From contig NAJO01000027.1 in NCBI GenBank assembly GCA_002077065.1, forward strand, positions 248,001-312,000: 64,000 nt of DNA. Reading direction: 5' to 3'. The notes below the pieces were generated by a model, which was not told the DNA's origin, made no database searches, and saw only the letters and a program-made list of their open reading frames with translations. The stretch is from Cryoendolithus antarcticus (taxonomy: Eukaryota; Ascomycota; Dothideomycetes; Cladosporiales; Cladosporiaceae). Positions 52,919-62,470 of this stretch are shown here, in pieces. Within the stretch, counting starts at the first letter, position 1. Each line of letters starts with the position of its first letter. The position numbers and the translations under genes were made by a program.

Positions 52919-53362
52919 ATGGCGCACTCCTCGCCTCTGGTCTTACTCGCGGCGCTGCTCTTTGCCCTCGCCACATTCGCTATGCCACTGGATCCTCAAC
53001 AACCCATCATCCCGGCGCACTCTACACCCAAACCGCGCATCTTTCCTCTCGCAGGTGGTACCTTCGCGATTACGGGCCCGCCAATCATGGCTCAGCTTCC
53101 ACCACGACCACATCACGTCGCCGAAGAGAAGAAAGTATCGGTGCAGACCTGGTATGGAGCACAGAAGGAGCATGGCTGCGACCGCACGGCGTGCGCGAGT
53201 TGTAGATTTGCTTATCGGTGCCAGAAGGGGAGAGCGGATTGGTGAGTGCATTCACTCATCGGGCTGTAGTCCAAAGGCTAACGGAGCTACAGCTTGCGGT
53301 GTGATGAGGCAGATTACTGCTCAGCGTGCGAGATGCCTGAGAGGGGCGCAGGGGAACTTTGA
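52919..53362 (+). CDS. Small secreted Cys-rich protein
   Basis: The model is join(52919..53241,53293..53362), 130 aa. I do not recognise a family. A clear signal peptide (MAHSSPLVLLAALLFALATFA) precedes a Pro-rich middle with a HHV patch. All eight cysteines lie in the last 50 residues with spacing C4C2C5C6C2C5C2C. Two copies of CxxCx5C are visible: CASCRFAYRC and CLRCDEADYC. The intron (51 bp, phase 2, GTGAGT..TACAG) sits between the copies and is needed to reach the second. Secretion and disulfide or metal binding are inferred; an effector-like role is possible but unproven. It is convergent with the DUF1295 gene, 91 bp between stops. Confidence 0.75.
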
Positions 53363-53453
53363 GCGGGTTGGAAATTTGGTGCTGGAGCGCTTACGTGGAA
53401 CAAAAGGTGGTAATTTTCGGTTCCTGTACTGCGTTATAGCCGGCCTGTATATG

Positions 53454-54352
53454 CTAGTAGATGTAAGGAATGAGCCTGTATGGAACCTTCCGTCGAACCT
53501 CGTCCCATTGCGCGCCATACTACACTCGGTCGTCAGCACCACTTCCACCACTTTGCATACTGCGACGCGATCACTACTCACCCGCTTCTCGCAATAAGCA
53601 TCAAGACTTGGTATGCCCCTCTGCGTAAAGTCACCGGCCAGGAATGCGCCTTGCACGGCTCCCCAAGCCCACCCGGCAGAGATCAGGGAGTAGCCTGTGC
53701 GCCAGAGCGTGTAACCACCGTAGTTGATGTTCCTAGCGAGACCGAAAAGGCCGTCCGAGTAAGGCTTGCCCTTGTTGCTCGGATCGATCTTGAATGCCTT
53801 GCGTTGGATCTCGCTATACCACTCCCAGAACAGACCGACAGCGTACAGCGGGATGCCGACAGCCAAAGTCGGGGGTACCGAAGAAAGTGACAGAGGTTGT
53901 GAGAGCAGTGCTGAAGGATCCTGGGACAGAGAGGAGAGCGAGAACAGTGTATTCAAGCTATTGAGCATGGTGTTGTACGCTGCTACACCCACACTAAAGC
54001 CGGGTGGCATGACAGTGTCACAGATCTCGAGTTTCCAGTAGATCTGCTTGGCTGCTGAGCCAGTGGCTAGCACTATGATGAGCGCATGGTATGGACTGAG
54101 ACCTGTGGCAGACGAGATCTGGCCCAAGACGCCTGTTGTGGGTAAGGGTGCCGAAGCTGTCGGTGATGACAAGCCAATGGTCTTCAGCAACCTCGAGCCA
54201 GCGCCGGAAGAAAGCAGCCAGTATTGGAAAGGAAGATCGATGGCGCGGAGTGCTACAAACAGAAATGTGCCTGCTGAAGAAGGGCCTTTCTTGCGGGAGT
54301 CCCAGAACCACTTTGGGGGTTCATAGTTGCTCTTTGATGTGTTGGAGGCCAT
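53454..54352 (-). CDS. DUF1295/steroid 5-alpha-reductase-like membrane protein
   Basis: The model is complement(join(53454..53519,53582..54352)), 278 aa. Four or more membrane segments are seen (LFVALRAIDLPFQYWLLSS, YHALIIVLATGSAAK, PTLAVGIPLYAVGLFWEWYSE). The C-terminal part carries the family signature: QRKAFKIDPSNKGKPYSDGLFGLARNINYGGYTLWRTGYSL. Related proteins use NAD(P)H to reduce steroid or fatty enoyl double bonds at the ER; this one's substrate is unknown. A 62-bp phase-0 intron joins YCEKR to a last exon YGAQWDEVRRKVPYRL..., restoring the family's ending. The ATG at 54352 (MASNTSKSNYEPPKW) is chosen over an upstream frame that lacks family resemblance. Confidence 0.88.
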
Positions 54353-54515
54353 GGTTTGAGTAGCGCAACAAGAGTTCACAATGTGATCAAAAAAGGACTG
54401 GAGATGCGCATTGAAGTAACTATTGAAACGAGCCAGGTCTAGCAGGATGTAAAGATCAAATTGATGGAGGTCCGTCAAACAGTGGAGACGAGGAGCGGAG
54501 GAACTGCTGCGAGGA

Positions 54516-56065
54516 ATGCCGACTCGGCGAGCTGCACACTCGGATCACTTACTACTAGCCGTCACCAGCACGACGTGATATCTGCCTGATAGACTTCAGA
54601 TTACAACATTTCTGGAGCCGCTGCGTAAACGCGGTTTGGCGGCTTTGTCTTCTACAGCCTCCGGCCGCTGGTCTTGGCACTGACTCCACGTCGAAGCGGA
54701 CGCGTCGCAAATCAGTTCACGCGTTCGGTCATACAGAGTGATCTTGCAGACGCAAGCCAAGCTTCCCACGACAACTAAGATCGAGATTGCCGCAGCAGAA
54801 TGGCATGGCAGCCGTCATCGACCTGGCCTCGACGCCAAACTCGACAGCCCTGAAGCTGCCCTCCTCTTCGCGTACGTACTACTCGACACTCTTCTCCGCA
54901 GACGGCTCCCTGACCACCTTATAGATCGTCTACCCAGCGTATCCGCTGCAGAGGCGTTCCAGGCGCTCTCGGACGCGAAAAATGGACCATCCGTCATCTC
55001 TACTGGCATTAATGGTCTAGACGATGCACTGGGTGGTGGAATCGAGGTGGGCAAAGTGACTGAACTGTGGGGACCGATTGGAGCTGGCAAGACTGCCATT
55101 GCGTAAGTCGAGTGTGCTCTATCGAGAATTCATGCATTGGAGACTGACCCGCCATCCGCAGTATCGCCACCGCAGCGAATGCTTTGGAATTAATCGGCAC
55201 CGCAGTTTGGCTTGGTATACATGCATTGACTTTCACTCACCAAGTCGTACCGCTAACAATTCCAGATACATCTACGCCGCTATCTCTAAGCCGTGCTCCT
55301 ACACCTCCACCGGACCGTCCACAAGCCAGCTTCGTAACCTTACCCGTTCCCACACTCCCACATCTGCTAGCCCTGCTCCTACACCCTCCTCCAACCTTCC
55401 CTTCAGCTCACACGACCCTTCTGATCCTCCCAAATCTTCATCACCTCCTCGAATCCTCACACCCTCGGAATCCGACTTTCCCTGCATCAACTCCGGTCGC
55501 CACCCAGAAATGGGCCGCGTCCCGCCGCTATGCCATCCTCGGCACCCTTGTGACAGCTTTGAACCGACTAGCTGTACTGCACAGCATCGCAATTCTGGTA
55601 ACGACGGGCTGCGCAACGAGACAGCGCCCAGGAATGCCGCTAGGTCTTGTGCCGGGTGTTGGGGGAGGGGAGTGGGAAGCTGGAGTCTGGGGCCGGGTGG
55701 TCGTTTGCCGGGACTTCGGGGTCAGAGTCGCGGGAGTGCAAAAGGCGAGGGGAAGTGCCGTGGCAGCTGGAGCTCGTGGGCTGGAAAATGTCTCAGACTT
55801 CACTGTTGACGGGCACGGCAAGGCTGTGCCCGTCAATTCGCAGCCCGATGCTGATGCCGAAGGAGCTGCAAAGGCAGCGAATCCGAGTCCTGCTCGCGTT
55901 CTGCCCGTGGCGCTGCCACGCAAACGAGCATTTGATGAGATCGCCGACTCAGACGACGAGGAGGGTGTAGACGAGTATGGCGGCTGGGCTGATGTGGAAG
56001 AAGATGTTGCGCTAGTAGCAGACGCAGTCGACAGCACCGCAGCAGCAGCGATAGACCTGACATGA
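54516..56065 (+). CDS. RecA/Rad51-family protein (Rad55-like), N-terminus uncertain
   Basis: Firm exons are ..55102, 55162..55214 and 55266..56065. The core has ISTGINGLDDALGGGIEVGKVTELWGPIGAGKTAIA (Walker A at the intron boundary) and AVWLDTSTPLSLSR after two introns (59 and 51 bp). The frame before 55102 is open from 54684 but has no ATG. A tentative first exon 54516..54574 (MPTRRAAHSDHLL) spliced to 54737 with a weak GTGATA donor closes in phase and gives 425 aa. The C-terminal third is acidic (EIADSDDEEGVDEYGG). Rad55-type paralogues help load Rad51 in homologous recombination; the exact paralogue cannot be told from sequence alone. Confidence 0.78.
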
Positions 56066-56296
56066 ACCTCAAGCTGGACACCCCGATCTACGCTTTCTGT
56101 CTAGGGAAAAATTCCTAGCAACGGTGGTATCGCATCAGGCAGAGTGCCAGAAATGGCCTGTGGCAGAAGCAGATGAAGGCAACAAGAAGCTGCCATTCTG
56201 CATCGCTAGCCTACATACAGTGTACAATGCTATGTTCATGCGAAGGCACGCAACCATGTGACTCGGCACTCTCTGCCCGGTCACGAGTTCCCTTCT

Positions 56297-58627
56297 CTAC
56301 CTCTTCCTCGAACGAGCAATCTCCTCAATCCGCCTCAACGTCTCGTCCCCCTCATCCATCCCCTCAAAACCCCTCACTCTGCCGCCCCCTCTTGCACCAC
56401 CAATTCCGAGACCCTTTCTCGCCAACTGCCTGTCTGCCTCCAGCCTCTTGAAATCTGGCAACGCACTCCCGTAGTTCGCCTTAGGCACCACGTCCCTAGC
56501 CTTATCGCCGAACCACCCTTCGCCAATCCCACCGCCCACCGCCCTTTCAGGCGGCAGTAAAGAGCTTCCAGGTCCTGATCCACCTGCGCCAAACCGTATG
56601 GGCGCAGTCCGCTCAGCCACGATCTCCTCCGTTGTCTCGGTCTTGACAGCGACCGCTTCCCTCTCAGCGCGCACGATATTGAGCTTGATGCGGCCTGCCT
56701 CGTCGACAGAAGCAGACGTGGGATGGATCCAGATCTTACCTCCACCAGGCGTCGCCTCGTCAAGAGTTGCAGCTGGATCGAAATGGGTTTCGATACCACC
56801 CGGATTCGATTTCTTGAACTCCCCGCCCTTGGGGTCTGAGGCTACAAAACCAGCAACGCCGAGAAGGGCGTACTGGTTCTTACTCTTGGCGCTGTTCCTC
56901 GCTGCAAGAACACGGGCGGAGATCGGCGAGCGCGCTGCCTGAGGGCCATGTACAGGGTGGTTTTCCATGATCGCATTCGTGCGCAGATAGCTCAGACCTG
57001 CTGCGGGATGCGTGGTAGGGGGCGCAGTGTCCGTAGCACCAACGTTCAGGTTGAAGTCTGTGCTTAGAGTTGAGAGGAAGCGGGTACCTGCGCTACCGGA
57101 GGTACCGTTCTGGAGAGGAGAGTCGGTTTTGTGTAGGGCGGGGAGATCGAGGAATTGCGTTATCAGGGCTGTAAGGGAGGAGGACAGGACGTCTTTGGCG
57201 TGTGAGGCACGGAGGGATTTGAGGATGTCGGGAAGGGAGAAAGGCTGAGGTTGCAGGGAGGTGAGTAGCGAGGATTCCCAGTCGCGCTGGATCGTTGCTC
57301 GACGAGATTGCTCCGTTTGCAGGGATGTCGTGGCGGATGCGACGGTTGCTGCGATGCCGCTAGGCGTGGCTTTTTCTGCAGCGGTGCCTTCAAGGGCGCG
57401 AGCAGCATTCCGCGCCGCCTCGGTAAGGCTCCTGTCCATCGTATCCTGTGCCCTGGACAGAGCCTTATCGACAGTCGCATGTAGAATCCGAACGACATCG
57501 ACGTCTTCCGGGTTGGCTGCAAGCGCCTGACTTCGTGCCTCGCGAATAGTCCGTAACGCTACGTCCGGCGCTTGCATCCGTCTTGCTTCCAAAACGTACG
57601 CAGCTCGAGCCTGCTGGAGCGAAGCAACAGCACTCTCCACGGCTGAAACCTCCTCGTCGCTACCCGACTCATTGACTTCAGTCTGCCGTCTCTTCGCCAC
57701 CTCAATCATCTGATCGAAGATCTTCCTCGTCTCCGCGAAAGCCAGTCCCCGGGCCTCCTTCATCGTCCTCTCCGCCTCAGCAGGCGCCGTCCACCGCCTT
57801 GCCTCGGCCTCAAACAGCTCCTTCTCCTCCTTCGCTCTCGCCACTAGCCCCTCTCCCTTCACTCTCGCTTCTTCTGCTTCTTCAACAGGCGCCTCTACCA
57901 CCATTCTTCGTGCCTCCCTTTCAGCCTCCTCAACCACTAGTCCAGCCCTCACGACCGGACTCGCGCTCTCCAAAGGCCCAAACCACTTTCCCGCCTCCCT
58001 CGCCTCCCTTTGTAATCTCTCAAACTCCTTTTCCGCGAAGTGCTTCGTGAGAAACTCATCCCACTCTGCTTTCCTCCCTGCAATAGCTTTGCTAACCCAC
58101 TTCTGAAACTCGCCTTCACTCATTCCCGCGATCCAGGGACCCTGATTCTTCCATCGTCTGTCCGCTCGATTCCTCGTCCGTGCAACGTCCGGGTCTGTGA
58201 CATCAATGTCGTCTTCGAAAACACTCCTCTTTCCCTCTGCACTCCCCGGCCCTTCGTTCTTGGCTACAAAATTCACGCCCAGCTCGCCAAACTTGCGCAC
58301 ACTCCGCACTTCGCCTGCTGCGCTCTCGAACTCTGTGATGTGATCGGGCGTATCGACGCCGAGGACTTTGATCACCGCATCGCTGCGCTTGACGACTTTG
58401 TTCGGTAGTGGTCGCTTCAGTCCCCAATCGCCGCGGTGATGTGAGGATGCGGGTGTGGCTATGGCTTGATGTGTCGGATGTGGTAGAGTGGCGGTGTCGG
58501 AAGCGCGGTACTGGCCTGTGGAGGAGGGGATCTCGAGCGCGGGAGTTGGGAGCGGACGGGGAAGTGAGAAGAGGCGGGACGTGCGAAGAAGGAGAGAAGT
58601 GGGCGAGGAGCGGGACGAGAGGGACAT
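56297..58627 (-). CDS. Mitochondrial small-subunit ribosomal protein Mrp51-like
   Basis: A 776-aa single-exon protein. The first 30 residues are Ser/Arg-rich and lack acids (MSLSSRSSPTSLLLRTSRLF), a likely mitochondrial presequence. Next comes the Mrp51-type block HHRGDWGLKRPLPNKVVKRSDAV.., VDTPDHITEFESAAG and VRKFGELGVNF. The end has VAGFVASDPKG and GGKIWIHPTSASVDEAGRIKL. Yeast Mrp51 is about half this length. Here a long Ala/Glu/Arg-rich helical insertion occupies roughly residues 195-430 (EEAEREARRMVVEAPVEEAEEA). The ATG at 58627 is preferred; the longer frame to 58711 begins with TTG. Function in mitochondrial translation is inferred from the conserved ends. Confidence 0.8.
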   Translation of the reverse strand: MSLSSRSSPTSLLLRTSRLFSLPRPLPTPALEIPSSTGQYRASDTATLPHPTHQAIATPASSHHRGDWGLKRPLPNKVVKRSDAVIKVLGVDTPDHITEFESAAGEVRSVRKFGELGVNFVAKNEGPGSAEGKRSVFEDDIDVTDPDVARTRNRADRRWKNQGPWIAGMSEGEFQKWVSKAIAGRKAEWDEFLTKHFAEKEFERLQREAREAGKWFGPLESASPVVRAGLVVEEAEREARRMVVEAPVEEAEEARVKGEGLVARAKEEKELFEAEARRWTAPAEAERTMKEARGLAFAETRKIFDQMIEVAKRRQTEVNESGSDEEVSAVESAVASLQQARAAYVLEARRMQAPDVALRTIREARSQALAANPEDVDVVRILHATVDKALSRAQDTMDRSLTEAARNAARALEGTAAEKATPSGIAATVASATTSLQTEQSRRATIQRDWESSLLTSLQPQPFSLPDILKSLRASHAKDVLSSSLTALITQFLDLPALHKTDSPLQNGTSGSAGTRFLSTLSTDFNLNVGATDTAPPTTHPAAGLSYLRTNAIMENHPVHGPQAARSPISARVLAARNSAKSKNQYALLGVAGFVASDPKGGEFKKSNPGGIETHFDPAATLDEATPGGGKIWIHPTSASVDEAGRIKLNIVRAEREAVAVKTETTEEIVAERTAPIRFGAGGSGPGSSLLPPERAVGGGIGEGWFGDKARDVVPKANYGSALPDFKRLEADRQLARKGLGIGGARGGGRVRGFEGMDEGDETLRRIEEIARSRKR

Positions 58628-58907
58628 GGTGGGAGGGATATGTGTAGAGCTGGACGAGATAGCATGAGGGGGGGTGTTCAGGAAGCACTGGCTCGGGAGT
58701 GATGCGGGCAAGTTTGTACGCTACCGTTGGCGAGTCGTGACATCGTGCGCGAAACATCGACCATCCTGATCCCATCCAAAACACCTCCCGGACTGCAGCA
58801 AGCGAGCATAAGTAAGGAAGCAGCCGAGTGACACTGTGAAGATTGCAGACCATACTGTGTACTATGTCTATCGGTCCTTGCGGTCACGTTTTATCCCGAA
58901 CTCCAAA

Positions 58908-60521
58908 TCAACGCCACACCCATGCCCCGCCCCCTCCCCTCCGTTTCCTCTCCTCCCGTCTCGCCATCCCTTGACTAACATACTCCCTCTCCTCCACTGC
59001 AGCTCCATAGAACCCCTCAGGTCTCCGCTCCTCCAGTCGCATGCCTCCAAAAGCATCCTGTAGCCTATCACTAGCCGAGGCAACTCGATCCAATGACTCC
59101 CGAGTGTGAGTGTATGCATCACCATCCGCGGCGGCCGCGCGTGCGTGTTCGCGGCCGAGGACTTCGAGACCTCTTGCCCGGATGGATGACGACGTCGGGC
59201 GAGGATCAGAGTCAGCGCGCGGTGGTAGGATGGGCTGATGAAGTACGGTCTGTTGACGTGGCCGAGGCGCGAGCTCCGCAAGCCGTCTGCGAGGTGATAG
59301 AGGTGATGTCGAGGATGACTGAAACGATGTCCTCGGCCGCGCGTCTCGGATCGGCGACACGGGTGCGTCAGTGACGCGGTAGAGTCGTCGTGTCGTCGAT
59401 GTGGGCATTGGTGGCTCCGACACCGAGTACCGTTGCTGCTCACGCTCACGCGATATGCGTCTCGCAGCCGCTGCATCCTTCTCGCGCTGCAGCTGCTTGA
59501 GCTCAAACTCGATGTCCTCTTCGCGTTGACGGCCCTCAAGCGCGGCAGCGGCTTCCTGGCGATGCCTTTCGCGGCTTGCGGCATCGCGAGCTTCCTCAGC
59601 AGCAGCGTTGGAAAGTCGCTGGCGCTCACGTGCGGTGTACCTCGCTTGCTCGAGGTCGGCTAGATGCTGGTCTTGTTGCGCCGACGATGAGATCCGAGCT
59701 TTGGCCTCGCGGAGACGGGCCAGATCTGAGTCTATCCGCGCCTGACTGGTGGATGATGTTGAGCGAGACGTCTGAGCGCTCGATGATCTGCTGCCTTTGG
59801 GCATCGGGATGTCGCGAGCAGAGTCATGACGATCATCACGCAAGGTTCGCACTGTCGGTAGTCGGCTCAAGCCTGGCGTCGATTCAGGAGACGATGATGA
59901 TCGTCCACTCGTATCGACAGACAGACTTGGTCGCTTACGCGCTGGCGTGCGCTCTTCGGTCCTGTAGTCACTAGCCTGTGCCGTAGAGCTGGTGAACGAC
60001 ACATTGCGAGACCGACGCCGCTCGTTGTCGGACGCGCGAGGCATCTCGAGCGACGGTGGGCGATCGTAGACCGCGGTGCCTTCAGGTGTGATGGCAGCCT
60101 CAGCTGGAGGGGGCTGGGTCGATGGATGTGGTGTCGCACTCCGGCGAATGGACGACTTCGGCAGCGTCGGTCGCGTCGAGGGACGTACGGCCGATGGCGA
60201 TGATGTTGCTCCAACCGAACTGCGACCACCTGTCGTGTTGCTGCGTCGAACAGTCTCCTTGAGACTCGATTGGCGACTGAGGTCGTGGTAACGTCTCTCG
60301 CTACCGTCCTTCGCTTGCGTCACAAGGAATCCGTCCGACGATCCAGAGGAAGAGGCTGTCGTTGACGGCTTCGTCTCGACGATCTTGGCTGTCTGAGCCT
60401 TGCGTTGCTGGACGTTGGAGCAGAGACGGCCTGGTGCAGCGTCGCGGCAACGACGAGTCGTCTCGTACGTACTTTGCTGGCCGTCAGAGTTGACGTAGGT
60501 TTTTTGCTCAATGATGCACAT
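58908..60521 (-). CDS. Hypothetical Ser/Arg-rich protein with long coiled coil
   Basis: I do not recognise a named family. It is 537 aa in one exon. The first 40 residues look conserved: MCIIEQKTYVNSDGQQSTYE followed by RRCRDAAPGRLCSN, with three Cys. Residues 45-255 are Ser/Thr/Arg-rich and disordered. A charged helix, likely coiled coil, covers about 265-365 (ARERQRLSNAAAEEARDAA, EEDIEFELKQLQREKDAAAARR). A Pro/Arg-rich tail ends RKRRGGGGAWVWR. The Cys-bearing N-terminus recurs in fungal orphans as far as I recall. It lies upstream of Mrp51 on the same strand, 280 bp apart. Confidence 0.75.
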   Translation of the reverse strand: MCIIEQKTYVNSDGQQSTYETTRRCRDAAPGRLCSNVQQRKAQTAKIVETKPSTTASSSGSSDGFLVTQAKDGSERRYHDLSRQSSLKETVRRSNTTGGRSSVGATSSPSAVRPSTRPTLPKSSIRRSATPHPSTQPPPAEAAITPEGTAVYDRPPSLEMPRASDNERRRSRNVSFTSSTAQASDYRTEERTPARKRPSLSVDTSGRSSSSPESTPGLSRLPTVRTLRDDRHDSARDIPMPKGSRSSSAQTSRSTSSTSQARIDSDLARLREAKARISSSAQQDQHLADLEQARYTARERQRLSNAAAEEARDAASRERHRQEAAAALEGRQREEDIEFELKQLQREKDAAAARRISREREQQRYSVSEPPMPTSTTRRLYRVTDAPVSPIRDARPRTSFQSSSTSPLSPRRRLAELAPRPRQQTVLHQPILPPRADSDPRPTSSSIRARGLEVLGREHARAAAADGDAYTHTRESLDRVASASDRLQDAFGGMRLEERRPEGFYGAAVEEREYVSQGMARREERKRRGGGGAWVWR

Positions 60522-62470
60522 CGGTGGTTGAATTGTTATCGGTGATGTGTTGTTCGCGATCGACGAGGCGAGATTGGGTAGAGTGAACCGAATGGAGGTA
60601 CCTAAGGCGGAAGGGTACTAGACGATTGGCAGCCTGATAGTGGATCCGATGCTGTGCCTCAGGCCTGCGTTGGTGGCGATCTGACAGAGTTCTGCGTGTG
60701 TGATGCTCCGAGTCTGCTACCAATGGAGTCACAATAGCTCCGAGTAAGACAATGGGTAGGCAGCAGTGTTGGTTGTCGTCAGTCAGTCGGGTGACTGTGA
60801 GGCCTTCCTCTTGGCAAGCCGGCCTCTCTCAGGGTAGCACGGGCACAAGTGACCTTCAGTATTCTCCGTCACTACAAGGTGTGCAGTAAGTATGTCTTTC
60901 AACAAAGCCTTGCACAGCGTACAATGTATGCAGGTACGACAATGCAAGTCAAACGGCGGGCCGTGAGACAGACATCGCATCGCAGGGCAGGGCATGGTGC
61001 TGGTTTTGTAGGTCCAGCACCATAGCGCCTGACGGCGTGCCGCGTGGACATACTAGACAGACGTTCCTAAGACAGCGCCTCGTTGAAGCTCGTGCGTGTT
61101 TGAGCATAGGTGGATTTGCAGTGCTCGCGCTATGTGTGATGTTCGAAGGATTCACCAACATGCAGGCTGTGCAGGTAGTGGTGGCTTGTGGCGTCTCCGC
61201 AGCCAACGCCAGTGGATTTGACGACATGCGATACACACCAGTGACGCAAGATGCATCGCTGTACTCCCTGAGAGACATGGTGTAGAGCGTGAAGACGAAA
61301 TGACAGATGCTTACCGATGTTGTAGATCATGCATACGAATATGTTGCGTGTACTCCAACATGGTCGTTCAGCTCTCGGCGTCCTGTCGCTGTCCCGTGCC
61401 TGAGGACATGACAGATTCCGTGTTGATGCGTCAAGTACACGCGACCCTCGGTGGGCAGACCGATTTCAGTCCGCTACTCGGTAACGACAACATGATCGTT
61501 ACCGAGTGTGGCTTTCGTGATGCGCTTGGTAACAGACGGACGCGCCATGATGTCGATGAAGGAGGCAGTGCGAACGAGTGGAGCGGAGAGAATGCAAGCA
61601 CCAAAGCTTGGTCCATCGACTTGTTGGCCCCAGTCTTGGCGCGAACTCTGTTCCCATTGGCCCGCGGGCCTCGTTGTCGCAGGAAATCTATCTTCAGTCT
61701 CAAGCCTACACACGCAAGCGACTGCAAGTATCCCGTCCGCATCTCGCCGAGCTCGTCGGAGCTTTGTCACCTGCACCCTCCGAGTCCCTCACCAGCCACA
61801 TGATCTCCTTGAAAGGATTCACATCCCAGTGCAGATCCAACATCTCACTCCTTCGCGACCTTTCGAAACGTCCGAACTGACCCTCGACCAGCTGAACAGG
61901 AGTGCGCACTGGCTGTGCTCATAGGTGGTACCTGCGGCGACGGCTTCGCGCCAGACGGCTCGCGTTCGGATGCGGAGGCATGGTGTAGAGGACGTTGCCG
62001 ACTTATCTTGATTACCTACCTAGCCTACAAACCTGAGGCTTGAGCGCGCAGTCGAGTCTACGCGACTACATTACACAGTCCTTATACGCTCGTCTGGGCA
62101 TTGCTTGCTTGCAAGGGTCACTTCAGCTGCACTGGGATTGCGACTCGATGACCGCGCGTTGTCAATGCACTCGGAACGAAGGGTTGGCACTGTGCTTCGT
62201 GCAAGCGACATCGAGCGTCGTGCCACCTGGAAGCTCGAGGCAACTCTACCTCCGTGTCTCGGTCTGTCAGCATTGCAAGTAATGCTCCTCTACATCCGGC
62301 TGCGTCAGCGATGCGATGAGGTGCTGGCCGCGCGAGAGGCCGGAAGTAACTGAACGTAGCGCATTTGGACCGCCACTCTTTCTCACCGGCATCGCAAATT
62401 GCCTTTGTGATCGTGAAATCCTCGAGAGTTACATAGTAGCGTTTGAGACTTTAAAACTGATTGAGAATCT
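60522..62470. other. 1.95-kb stretch without a supported gene
   Basis: Open frames on the plus strand (61037-61285, 61300-61803, 61508-61924) are short or begin with GTG and have no domain. A perfect 12-bp inverted repeat lies at 61476-61507. The 5' flank contains the promoter of the coiled-coil gene. Confidence 0.35.
61476..61507. repeat. Perfect inverted repeat, 12-bp arms, 8-bp spacer
   Basis: The arms actcggtaacga and tcgttaccgagt flank caacatga. A further related ggtaaca follows at about 61530. It is in a gene-free region. Confidence 0.85.

Noticed and set aside
61508..61924. 138-codon plus-strand frame
   Set aside because: GTG start, no domain; the overlapping frame 61300-61803 is equally plausible, so neither is supported.
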